A DNA stretch of 64,000 nucleotides, taken from positions 915,155 to 979,154 of the forward strand of contig NZ_JASJOO010000003.1 in assembly GCF_030070105.1 (NCBI RefSeq), in the 5' to 3' direction. This document shows, in pieces, positions 10,961 to 19,334 of the stretch (the first letter of the stretch is position 1; each line of letters begins with the position of its first letter). Below the pieces are notes generated by a model, which did no database searches, was not told the DNA's origin, and saw only the letters and a list, made by a program, of their open reading frames with translations. Position numbers and translations under genes: made by a program. The DNA is from Bermanella sp. WJH001 (GTDB lineage Bacteria; Pseudomonadota; Gammaproteobacteria; Pseudomonadales; Oceanobacteraceae).

Positions 10961-12622
10961 ATTTAAACGCTTGTACTTGATGCGTTTAGGCTGGTCAGCT
11001 TCTGCACCAAAGCGACGTTTGCGATCTTCCATATAATCTTGGTAATTACCTTCCATAAAGTACAGTTGGCTATCACCTTCGTACGCAAGAATATGGGTGG
11101 CAATACGATCCAAAAACCACCTGTCATGTGAAATAACAATAGCACAACCTGGGAAGTTCAGTAGGGCTTCCTCTAGGGCGCGCAGGGTTTCTACATCAAG
11201 GTCATTGGATGGTTCATCCAGTAACAACATGTTAGCCCCTTGTTTTAACACACAGGCAAGCTGCAGACGACCACGCTCACCACCAGACAATTCGCCTACG
11301 CGTTTTTGCTGGTCATTACCTTTGAAGTTAAAGCGGCCACAGTAGGCGCGAGAGCTGGTTTCATAGTTGCCGATTTGTAACTGGTCATGACCATCGCTGA
11401 TGCATTCCCAAACGGTTTTATTGTCATCTAGCTGATCACGTAACTGCTCAACAAAGGCGGTTTTAACTGTCGAGCCAATGCGGATCTCACCACTGTCTGG
11501 TTGCTCAACACCGGCCACCATGCGGAATAAAGTAGATTTACCCGCGCCGTTAGCCCCGATGACACCGACAATCGCCCCTTGCGGAATTTTAGCGGTGAAG
11601 TTATCAATCAGTAATTGATCGCCAAAGCTTTTGCTAACGCCGTCAAATTCCACCACTAAGTCACCTAAACGCTCACCTGGTGGAATGAAGATTTCACTGG
11701 TCTCATTACGCTTTTGGGTTTCTTGGCTGTTAAGCTCATCAAAGCGGGCTAAACGAGCTTTACTCTTGGCTTGACGGGCTTTGGGGTTAGAGCGTACCCA
11801 CTCTAATTCGTGTTTGATGGTGCGATCTAATGCAGATTGTTGTTTCTGCTCTTGCTCAAGACGGGCTTCTTTTTGTTCAAGCCAACTGGTGTAGTTACCT
11901 TCAAATGGAATACCGTGGCCACGGTCGAGCTCTAAAATCCACTCAGCACAGTTATCTAAGAAATAACGGTCGTGGGTGATGGCCACCACGGTGCCTGGGT
12001 AGTCTTCTAAAAAGCGCTCAAGCCAGCCCACCGATTGTGCATCCAAATGGTTGGTCGGCTCGTCCAGTAATAACATGTCGGGCTTGCTTAATAACAAGCG
12101 GCAAAGAGCCACACGGCGACGCTCACCACCAGACAGCTTGGTGACATCCGCATCCCAAGGGGCAAGACGTAATGCCTCTGCGGCGCGCTCCATGATGTTA
12201 TCAATGTTATGGCCATCGTGAGCTTCAATGATGGCTTCAAGGCGACCTTGTTTTTTGGCTAGTTTGTCGAAGTCGGCTTCAGGGTCGGCGTAGTCGGCAT
12301 ACACTTGGTCAAGTTCGGCCATGGCATCAAATAATTCACGCAAACCATCTTGAACATTACCGCGAACGTCTTTGTTTGGGTCTAATTCAGGCTCTTGAGG
12401 TAAATAACCGATGTTAATGTCTGGCTGTGGGCGGGCTTCGCCGTTATATTCGGTATCGACCCCTGCCATAATGCGCAGTAAAGTAGATTTACCGGCACCA
12501 TTTAAACCTAATACACCAATTTTGGCGCCAGGGAAGAAGGATAGGGATATGTCTTTAAGGATTTCACGCTTAGGGGGAACCACTTTCCCCACTCGATTCA
12601 TTGTAAAAACGTACTGAGCCAT
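10958..12622 (-). CDS. ettA: Energy-dependent translational throttle ABC-F protein EttA
   Basis: EttA is a ribosome-associated ABC-F ATPase that gates entry into the elongation cycle according to ATP/ADP. It has 554 residues and no membrane segment. There are two ABC cassettes: Walker A GLNGAGKST near residue 40 and GANGAGKST near residue 355, each with an LSGGE signature (LSGGERRRVAL and LSGGERGRLQL) and Walker B LLLDEP. The charged linker between the cassettes is typical of ABC-F proteins. The ending with the basic KRIKYKRLN tail matches EttA rather than Uup. A PilZ gene follows on the same strand. Confidence 0.97.
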   Translation of the reverse strand: MAQYVFTMNRVGKVVPPKREILKDISLSFFPGAKIGVLGLNGAGKSTLLRIMAGVDTEYNGEARPQPDINIGYLPQEPELDPNKDVRGNVQDGLRELFDAMAELDQVYADYADPEADFDKLAKKQGRLEAIIEAHDGHNIDNIMERAAEALRLAPWDADVTKLSGGERRRVALCRLLLSKPDMLLLDEPTNHLDAQSVGWLERFLEDYPGTVVAITHDRYFLDNCAEWILELDRGHGIPFEGNYTSWLEQKEARLEQEQKQQSALDRTIKHELEWVRSNPKARQAKSKARLARFDELNSQETQKRNETSEIFIPPGERLGDLVVEFDGVSKSFGDQLLIDNFTAKIPQGAIVGVIGANGAGKSTLFRMVAGVEQPDSGEIRIGSTVKTAFVEQLRDQLDDNKTVWECISDGHDQLQIGNYETSSRAYCGRFNFKGNDQQKRVGELSGGERGRLQLACVLKQGANMLLLDEPSNDLDVETLRALEEALLNFPGCAIVISHDRWFLDRIATHILAYEGDSQLYFMEGNYQDYMEDRKRRFGAEADQPKRIKYKRLN

Positions 12623-12713
12623 AGCTTTAAGTGCCCTTTATATGGGTGAGATGCTAGAAATAGCTGCAAATTAATAGATTAGGCAGCTAAACGCAAACTG
12701 GGTAGGAAAAACA

Positions 12714-15700
12714 ATGTTGATTGATCGACTAATAACAATAAAAAAAGATTCTGTTCGACTGCTGCTGGTTTTGTTCTTTGTGTTTTTAGTGGTCACACAA
12801 ACGGTGTCTTTTTATCTTCAATTTGCTCAAGGGCAGCAGCATCGTCAGTTCATTATGGATGTGACATTGGCAAGCCTAGCAAAACAAACCGCTAACAGCG
12901 TATATGCACAAAAAAACAGTATTCCCCCTCTGATTAGGCATTATCGGGCGCAACTGGAAAGCTTTATCCAAGGGAAGCAAGATGCAGATGCCCAGCAAGA
13001 ATTTACCCAAGTCTTAGCAAGTACGCTTGCCGATTATCATGGCTTTTTATTGCTTGATCGTGATTTTAATATAGTCACATCAGATTATCAGTCGCTATTT
13101 GCCGTTCAGGTTCCTCAGCTAACTAATCTTGTTAAGTTAACACCAGCCAGCAGCCAACAACCAATACAACTGTTTGCTAAAACAGAAGCTGGGGTGGGCA
13201 GCGTGCATTTTGTCTATGATTTGAAAACCTACATCAACCAACCTTTCTACTTGGCTGTTAGTCGAAAAATTCAAGTGTATAACCGCATTATTGAAAACGA
13301 CAACTATGATAGCTTTCGCTTATTGGTGACAGATACACGAGATGACCATATCGTGTTAAGCGCAGAGGATTTTAATGGCGTAAGTCGGCCGCGTCATCTT
13401 AAAAACCTAGAGCAATCTATACAAGCTGTGCAGCAAATAGAGGGTACTCCTTGGCAGGTTGTGGCAGTGGAAAAAACAGGGTTTTTACAAAAAGAAATCA
13501 TAACACTCGCACTACCAAAACTTTTGTTTATTACCTTATATATTTTACTTGGCTACATTGCTCTTAAGGTGATTGGTCGGATCCATAATGAAAGTGGGCA
13601 AAAACTCGAGAGATTTAATCGAAAATCTCAGCGAGCTGAGCAAGCATTAGATTGTATTGATGAGGTAGTGGTCACCACCACGTTAAATGGTCGGATTATT
13701 TTTTGTAATACATCCGCTGGGCGCTGGTTAAAAGGTCAAGAAGTCGAAAGTGTCATTGGTCGGTCTATTCAAAAGGTCTTTCCATTTGATGGTATGCCGT
13801 GGTTACAAAATTGGTCCCATAAAAAAGATGACTTGAGCCTCACCCACTACGGTGAAGTGCTGGTGGATTTTGACGGCAAACTGGTAACGCTTGATATTAA
13901 TCAGCACTTTTCTTATTTAGAAAAAAGTGAGCCTACGATCATTTGGGTGCTTCGAGATGTGAGCCGTCAAACAGCAGACCGAGATTTGTTGAATATCAGT
14001 CGTTCACGTTATCGCGCTCTGTATAACGGCAGTGGTATTGGTATGTGGCATATTGATATTTCATTGGTGCGTGATTGGTTGGCAAATATAAATAGCGCAA
14101 GTGTGTTTGAGTATATTCAAAATCATCCAAAAGAATTTGCTGTTTTGCGCTCCTCATTTCACTTGATTGATATAAATGATGCAGCCTTAAAGATATATAA
14201 CGGCGCGAGCAAAAGTGAAATTTTAGGAAAAATAAGCGAATTATTTAAGCTGTATAACAAAGACTTGATGATTGATATTGCACAAAAGATTAATGAAAAT
14301 CAGTCAAGGTTCAGTACCGAAATTAAATTCACATCCCTAGATGGTAATCAGCATTCTTATTTGGTAAATGGCACACTGGATAGTGTAGGTAAGGATCAAG
14401 CGTTATTAAGTTTTATCAACATAAGTGACCGTATCGCTGCAGAAACGGCATTAAAAGAAAGTGAAAGTTTTTGGTCTAGTGTAATAGAAACATTACCAGA
14501 TCCTATTTACGTGAATGATTTAAATAACAAGCAAAGCGTATTTAGCAGTAGGCATATTGGTGAGCTTTTAGGTTATAGCCAAGAGCAATTACAATCATTA
14601 GGTCATTGGCGAGATTTATTACATCCAGATGATTTAGAAAAAGTAGATGCTGCCATATTAGGCTTAAAAACATTAGAGCCAGGGCAAGTGAATGAAGTGA
14701 GTGCCCGGGCTAAGCACTGCGATGGCAGTTGGCGAATCATGCGATTTCGCGACACGATTTTTACTCGAGGTGATGCAAAAGACAGCCGTTATTATGTTGG
14801 GCTTGCAAGAGACATCACAGAGGAGGAACTAGCGAAAAAACAACTCTCTCAAAGTGAACGCCGCTATCGGTTATTGGCCGAAGGTATGTCCGATATTGTG
14901 TTTACCTTGGATAACCAATTAAAGCTAAACTACATCAGCTCGTCAGTGACACGCATACTTGGTCAAGATGCAGCTAAGGTCTTAAAAAATGGTCTGTCAG
15001 TTATTCTTACGGATAGTAGTGAGCAATATTTACAGCGTGTATTTCAACAGGATTTAGAATCCGCTAAAAATGCCCTTGTTAATGCTAATTTTGTGCGCAC
15101 GTTTGATGTAGACGCCGCCATGAATAATGGTTTTCCTATGGTGCTCGAAATTCAAAGTAGTGTGCTTCGAAATGAAGCCAAAGAAGTAGAAGGCATATTA
15201 GCCACCGGAAGAGATGTGACACAAAAGCGTTTCATAGAAAAAGAAGCGCGCACTGCTTCTGAGGTTTTTGAAAACTCTTCCGAGTCCATTATTGTAACGG
15301 AATCTAATGGCTGTATTAGTCGGGTAAATAAAGCGTTCACCCATTTAACAGGTTATGAGTCAGCGGCGGTGATTGATAAAAATCCTCAAGATTTTGTATC
15401 GCCATCTACCTCGCAAGAAGCCATGCACGATTTAAAAACAGTTTTAGCCAATGAAGGCTATTGGCAAGGTGAGTTACATTATATTAATCAGCGTGGTGAA
15501 GTGCGCCCTAGTTGGACAGGGATCACGGCGATTAAAGATGCGGATGGCAAAGTACAAAGCCATATTATTATTTCATCAGATATTGTTGAGAAAAAAATAA
15601 CGGAAGCGCGTATAGAGCGCCTTGCCTATTTTGATGGTTTAACCGGCTTGCCCAACCGCTCACAAATGCACGAAACCTTAGAGCGCTTGATGCTGGATAA

Positions 15701-16928
15701 AAAGCAAATCCTCGCTTTATTATTTATCGACCTTGATCGCTTTAAACCCATTAACGACAGTATGGGTCACCCAGTTGGCGATAAGGTTTTAAAAGAAGTG
15801 GCTAAGCGACTCAGTAACGCCATTCGCTCACAAGACTTGGTGGCGCGAATTGGGGGTGATGAATTTACCGTGATTATGTCAGGATTAAAAAGCAGTGACG
15901 ATGCGATTATGGAATCCCTTGAAGTGTCAGAGCGAATTCTTGAAAAACTTGCACAGCCTTTTAAGATCGAAGATCGTCAGCTATACCTAAGTTGCAGTGT
16001 GGGTGTGGCGATTTTCCCTGACAACGCCGACAGCGGTATGGATTTATTAAAAAATGCCGACACCGCCATGTATCACGCAAAAGCCATGGGTAAAAACAAC
16101 GTACAGTTTTACGCTGAAAACATGAACACCCATGCTATGGAGCGTTTAGAGTTAGAAAACAACTTGCACCTTGCTCTTCGCCGTAATGAGTTTGAATTAT
16201 TTTACCAAGCCCAGTGGGATACCATTGAAAATCAAATATGCGGCATTGAATCTTTATTGCGCTGGCGCCGGCCGGGTTTTGGTGTGGTGGCACCGGATAC
16301 CTTTATTCCCGTCATAGAAGAGACTGGTCTCATTGTACCCATAGGTGAGTGGGTATTACGCACCGCCTGTGAACAAATCATCGACTGGCAAGATGCCGGT
16401 TTTGTGGTGCCTAAATTATCGGTGAATTTAAGTGCTCGTCAGTTTAAAGATGCACAAATGCTCGATCGCATTTGCCGCATTGTGGATGAAACCGGCGTTG
16501 ATCCAGAGTTAATCGAATTGGAGCTGACCGAAAGTATTTTAATGGATGACGTGGACCGCGCCCTTGCGGTATTAAACGAAGCCCGTGCCATGGGCTTTCA
16601 GATATCCATTGATGATTTTGGTACCGGTTATTCATCGTTAAGTTATCTAAAACAGTTCCCTGTGAATAACTTAAAAATCGATAAGAGTTTCATCAATAAC
16701 CTGCCAGACAATCAAGAAGATGCACAAATTACTCGCACCATAGTGGCCATGGCCAATAACCTTGGTTTAGGGGTCATTGCCGAAGGGGTCGAAAAACAAG
16801 AGCAAATGACCTTCTTACAGGAAGTGGGCTGCTTTAAGGTACAAGGCTACATGTACAGCTACCCAGTATCGGCCGATATACTGGCCCATGACTTCTTAGA
16901 TACAGAACAAGAGGCCTTTATAGAGTAG
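12714..16928 (+). CDS. Membrane sensor with five PAS domains, GGDEF and EAL
   Basis: This is a 1404-residue inner-membrane protein for cyclic di-GMP turnover. One TM segment lies at about residues 15-37, a periplasmic sensor region follows, and a second TM lies at about 262-287. Five PAS-like units begin near residues 305, 426, 582, 711 and 844. The GGDEF domain starts near 969 with an intact GGDEF at 1047-1051, so diguanylate cyclase activity is likely. The EAL domain (about 1141-1395) has ESLLRW in place of EAL-L-R, plus NLSARQF, ELTES, DDFGTGYSSL and AEGVE, so phosphodiesterase residues look complete. Signals sensed are unknown. It is monocistronic and divergent from ettA. Confidence 0.93.
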   Translation: MLIDRLITIKKDSVRLLLVLFFVFLVVTQTVSFYLQFAQGQQHRQFIMDVTLASLAKQTANSVYAQKNSIPPLIRHYRAQLESFIQGKQDADAQQEFTQVLASTLADYHGFLLLDRDFNIVTSDYQSLFAVQVPQLTNLVKLTPASSQQPIQLFAKTEAGVGSVHFVYDLKTYINQPFYLAVSRKIQVYNRIIENDNYDSFRLLVTDTRDDHIVLSAEDFNGVSRPRHLKNLEQSIQAVQQIEGTPWQVVAVEKTGFLQKEIITLALPKLLFITLYILLGYIALKVIGRIHNESGQKLERFNRKSQRAEQALDCIDEVVVTTTLNGRIIFCNTSAGRWLKGQEVESVIGRSIQKVFPFDGMPWLQNWSHKKDDLSLTHYGEVLVDFDGKLVTLDINQHFSYLEKSEPTIIWVLRDVSRQTADRDLLNISRSRYRALYNGSGIGMWHIDISLVRDWLANINSASVFEYIQNHPKEFAVLRSSFHLIDINDAALKIYNGASKSEILGKISELFKLYNKDLMIDIAQKINENQSRFSTEIKFTSLDGNQHSYLVNGTLDSVGKDQALLSFINISDRIAAETALKESESFWSSVIETLPDPIYVNDLNNKQSVFSSRHIGELLGYSQEQLQSLGHWRDLLHPDDLEKVDAAILGLKTLEPGQVNEVSARAKHCDGSWRIMRFRDTIFTRGDAKDSRYYVGLARDITEEELAKKQLSQSERRYRLLAEGMSDIVFTLDNQLKLNYISSSVTRILGQDAAKVLKNGLSVILTDSSEQYLQRVFQQDLESAKNALVNANFVRTFDVDAAMNNGFPMVLEIQSSVLRNEAKEVEGILATGRDVTQKRFIEKEARTASEVFENSSESIIVTESNGCISRVNKAFTHLTGYESAAVIDKNPQDFVSPSTSQEAMHDLKTVLANEGYWQGELHYINQRGEVRPSWTGITAIKDADGKVQSHIIISSDIVEKKITEARIERLAYFDGLTGLPNRSQMHETLERLMLDKKQILALLFIDLDRFKPINDSMGHPVGDKVLKEVAKRLSNAIRSQDLVARIGGDEFTVIMSGLKSSDDAIMESLEVSERILEKLAQPFKIEDRQLYLSCSVGVAIFPDNADSGMDLLKNADTAMYHAKAMGKNNVQFYAENMNTHAMERLELENNLHLALRRNEFELFYQAQWDTIENQICGIESLLRWRRPGFGVVAPDTFIPVIEETGLIVPIGEWVLRTACEQIIDWQDAGFVVPKLSVNLSARQFKDAQMLDRICRIVDETGVDPELIELELTESILMDDVDRALAVLNEARAMGFQISIDDFGTGYSSLSYLKQFPVNNLKIDKSFINNLPDNQEDAQITRTIVAMANNLGLGVIAEGVEKQEQMTFLQEVGCFKVQGYMYSYPVSADILAHDFLDTEQEAFIE

Positions 16929-16938
16929 TTAAAGGCCT
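16912..16938 (+). other. Hairpin across the stop codon of the GGDEF-EAL gene
   Basis: A perfect 9-bp inverted repeat AGGCCTTTA / TAAAGGCCT encloses the TAG stop codon in its 9-base loop. No T run follows, so it is not a classical intrinsic terminator. It may protect the mRNA end or act as a weak terminator. Confidence 0.45.
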
Positions 16939-16976
16939 ACATGAAAAAACCTCCACTCCCCTTGATACCCTTTCAA

Positions 16977-17005
16977 GTGCCAGCCTTGAATGCTTGATGT
17001 ACAAT
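16977..17005 (+). promoter_or_regulatory. Candidate glyA promoter
   Basis: A GTGCCA -35 candidate is followed after 17 bases by TACAAT as -10. It would start transcription just before the 12-bp hairpin at 17020-17049. The -35 match is weak, so this is tentative. Confidence 0.35.
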
Positions 17006-17019
17006 GCGGCCAAATTCCT

Positions 17020-17049
17020 CTTAGATTAGCCAAAATGGGCTAATCTAAG
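17020..17049 (+). promoter_or_regulatory. Perfect 12-bp inverted repeat in the glyA leader
   Basis: CTTAGATTAGCC and its exact complement GGCTAATCTAAG flank a 6-base loop (AAAATG), ending 40 bases before the glyA ATG. No T run follows, so it is not a terminator. It could be a repressor or activator operator, or a 5' mRNA hairpin. It does not resemble the glycine riboswitch fold. Confidence 0.6.
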
Positions 17050-17089
17050 GCACAACGCTTTATTATCTAACTGCATCACGGGGACTATT

Positions 17090-18352
17090 ATGTTCAAAAA
17101 AGACATGAACATTGCTGATTTCGATCCAGCGCTATGGGAAGCCATGCAAGCCGAAGACGTGCGTCAAGAGCACCACATCGAGCTAATCGCTTCTGAAAAC
17201 TACACCAGCCCTCGTGTGATGGAAGCCCAGGGCAGCCAGTTAACTAACAAATACGCGGAAGGCTACCCAGGTAAGCGTTATTACGGCGGTTGTGAGCACG
17301 TAGACGTGATCGAACAATTGGCCATCGACCGTGCAAAAGAGTTATTTGGCGCCAAATACGCCAACGTTCAACCACACTCAGGTTCACAAGCCAACGCCGC
17401 TGTTTACATGGCGCTGGTTAAGCCAGGTGACAAAGTATTAGGTATGAGCCTAGCCCACGGTGGTCACTTAACCCACGGTGCGTCTGTATCATTCTCTGGC
17501 CGTATTTATGATGCGGTTCAATACGGTCTAAACCCAGAAACGGGCGAGATCGACTACGAGCAAGTAGAAGCCCTAGCCCTTGAGCACAAGCCAAAAATGA
17601 TCGTAGCGGGTTTCTCTGCATACAGCCGTGTGGTTGATTGGCAGCGTTTCCGTGATATTGCAAACAAAGTAGGCGCTTACTTGTTTGTTGATATGGCCCA
17701 CGTAGCAGGCTTAATCGCAGCAGGTGTTTACCCATCTCCAGTGGGTATTGCTGACGTAGTGACTACCACGACTCATAAAACCCTGCGTGGCCCACGTGGT
17801 GGTTTGATCCTAGCCAACGACGACGAAGAGCTAAACAAGCGTCTTAACTTTGCTGTATTCCCAGAATCTCAAGGTGGCCCATTGATGCACGTCATCGCTG
17901 CAAAAGCGGTTTGCTTCAAAGAAGCCATGAGCGATGAATACAAAGCTTATCAAGCGCAAGTCGTTAAAAATGCACAAGCCATGGCCAATGCCTTCATTGC
18001 TCGCGGCATTAACGTGGTATCTGGCGGTACAGACGACCACCTATTCCTAGTTGATTTGATCGGCAAAGAATACACAGGTAAAGATGCAGACGCAGCCCTT
18101 GGCGAAGCGTACATCACCGTAAACAAAAACGCGGTACCTAACGACCCACGCTCACCGTTCGTAACCTCTGGTCTGCGTATCGGTACACCAGCTATTACGT
18201 CTCGTGGTTTCAACGAAGCACAAGCAACTGAATTGACCGGTTGGATTTGTGACGTGTTGGACAGCCTAGAAAATGGCAACACGGAAGAAGTGACCGCGCA
18301 AGTGCGTGAGAAAGTGAAAGCACTTTGTGCGACCTTGCCAGTTTATTCTTAA
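17090..18352 (+). CDS. glyA: Serine hydroxymethyltransferase
   Basis: GlyA is a cytoplasmic PLP enzyme interconverting serine and glycine with tetrahydrofolate, the main source of one-carbon units. Its 420 residues match the family. Visible motifs are [17 protein letters not shown] near the N-terminus, the [14 protein letters not shown] substrate loop, and [13 protein letters not shown], where the lysine at about residue 230 binds PLP. GGGG-type Shine-Dalgarno bases (CACGGGGAC) precede the ATG. It is monocistronic: a hairpin-bearing leader lies upstream and two hairpins, the second a terminator, follow. In enterics glyA responds to PurR and MetR; whether the leader repeat here has a similar role cannot be told. 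Confidence 0.98.
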   Translation: MFKKDMNIADFDPALWEAMQAEDVRQEHHIELIASENYTSPRVMEAQGSQLTNKYAEGYPGKRYYGGCEHVDVIEQLAIDRAKELFGAKYANVQPHSGSQANAAVYMALVKPGDKVLGMSLAHGGHLTHGASVSFSGRIYDAVQYGLNPETGEIDYEQVEALALEHKPKMIVAGFSAYSRVVDWQRFRDIANKVGAYLFVDMAHVAGLIAAGVYPSPVGIADVVTTTTHKTLRGPRGGLILANDDEELNKRLNFAVFPESQGGPLMHVIAAKAVCFKEAMSDEYKAYQAQVVKNAQAMANAFIARGINVVSGGTDDHLFLVDLIGKEYTGKDADAALGEAYITVNKNAVPNDPRSPFVTSGLRIGTPAITSRGFNEAQATELTGWICDVLDSLENGNTEEVTAQVREKVKALCATLPVYS

Positions 18353-18368
18353 TAAACGCAAGACGCGG

Positions 18369-18433
18369 TACGGGAGATGTAAAACCCTCCCGTAAAGAAA
18401 AACCCAAGCTATGAAAATAGTTTGGGTTTTTTT
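18369..18433 (+). terminator. Double hairpin and terminator after glyA
   Basis: A first hairpin TACGGGAG / CTCCCGTA (18369-18394) is followed at once by a second, AAACCCAA / TTGGGTTT, with a run of seven T. The second is a standard intrinsic terminator. Confidence 0.85.
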
Positions 18434-18451
18434 ATGGCTGATGCTTTGAAA

Positions 18452-18597
18452 TGTAGGAGTCGAGCCTGCTCGCGATACCAATAAATTAATTTTAATCTTT
18501 AGGTTAAGGTGGTGAGTGCATTTATTTAGATTCAAGGCTATCTAATCGTTGCTAAATAATTAGGCCTTTGATATCGCGAGCAGGCTCGACTCCTACA
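18452..18597 (+). repeat. Pair of inverted REP-type elements (BIME-like)
   Basis: The 26 bases at 18452-18477, starting TGTAGGAGTCGAGCC, recur exactly in inverted orientation at 18572-18597. Each copy contains its own small palindrome CGAGC-CT-GCTCG. The form resembles the GTAGGAGCGAGC..GCTCGCGA REP sequences common in Pseudomonas. About 94 bases of unremarkable sequence lie between. No duplicated target site flanks the pair and no RAYT transposase gene is in the window. Together with the glyA terminator this fills the 364-base gap before lemA. Confidence 0.8.
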
Positions 18598-18716
18598 ATA
18601 CTGACTTTAATATTGAAGATATGATGTGTGGCAACTTTAGAACTGAGATACAGACCTCTACCCCGTCTAATTCAGCCATGTTAAGCTCTAGCTACTCAAA
18701 GAAAAGGATAAGAAAA

Positions 18717-19304
18717 ATGGATAGCACTATGATCACGTGGGCCGTCATTATTGGCGCCGTTTTATTTGTTGCAATGATGTTCAACCGTTTGGTGACATTG
18801 CGTAACCGCCACAAAAATGCTTTCTCTCAAATTGATGTGCAGCTACAGCGTCGTTATGACTTGATTCCAAACTTGGTTGAAACCGCAAAAGGTTATGCCA
18901 AGCATGAGCGTGAAACCCTAGAAGCGGTGATTACTGCCCGTAACGAAGCCAGTGCCATTTTAAAAGGTTTACAGGCAGGCAAGGGTCAGCTAGATGTGAG
19001 TGCGTTAAACGGTGCTGAAGATGTATTAGGCGGCATGATGAGCAAGTTATTTGCACTAAGCGAATCTTATCCTGATCTAAAAGCGGATGCTCAGTTTCAG
19101 CAATTAATGGAAGAATTAAGCTCCACCGAAAACCGCATTGGTTTTGCGCGCCAAGCCTTTAACGATGCCGTGATGGAATACAATACATACCGTGAGTCTT
19201 TCCCAAGTAACATCATTGCCAATGGGTTTTCATTTCAAGCAGCGAACTTGTTAGAGTTCAAAGACAAGGCCATTAAAAAGCCGGTCAAAGTTAACTTTGG
19301 TTAA
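18717..19304 (+). CDS. lemA: LemA family protein
   Basis: This is a 195-residue membrane-anchored protein with one N-terminal TM segment (about residues 5-22) and a cytoplasmic or periplasmic helical-bundle domain. The family signature is RHKNAFSQIDVQLQRRYDLIPNL, here at residues 32-54. The start at 18717 is chosen because AAGGA stands 8 bases upstream and the TM helix then begins the protein; the frame stays open to 18621 but without homologous sequence. It is followed 30 bases later by an M48 protease, the usual partner. LemA function is unsettled; a role with envelope proteases is inferred from such pairs. Confidence 0.93.
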   Translation: MDSTMITWAVIIGAVLFVAMMFNRLVTLRNRHKNAFSQIDVQLQRRYDLIPNLVETAKGYAKHERETLEAVITARNEASAILKGLQAGKGQLDVSALNGAEDVLGGMMSKLFALSESYPDLKADAQFQQLMEELSSTENRIGFARQAFNDAVMEYNTYRESFPSNIIANGFSFQAANLLEFKDKAIKKPVKVNFG

Positions 19305-19334
19305 TGCATGGGTGCTGAAAAGTAGATAGAACAT

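Noticed and set aside
17006-17089. Glycine riboswitch in the glyA leader
   Set aside because: The space is too short and only a simple hairpin is present, with no tandem aptamer features.
18266-18535. 89-codon minus-strand frame over the glyA terminator and REP element
   Set aside because: It crosses a terminator and a repeat and overlaps the end of glyA; no start signal was seen.
18452-18597. Insertion sequence or MITE
   Set aside because: No transposase and no target duplication next to the 26-bp inverted repeats; the sequence type fits REP elements better.
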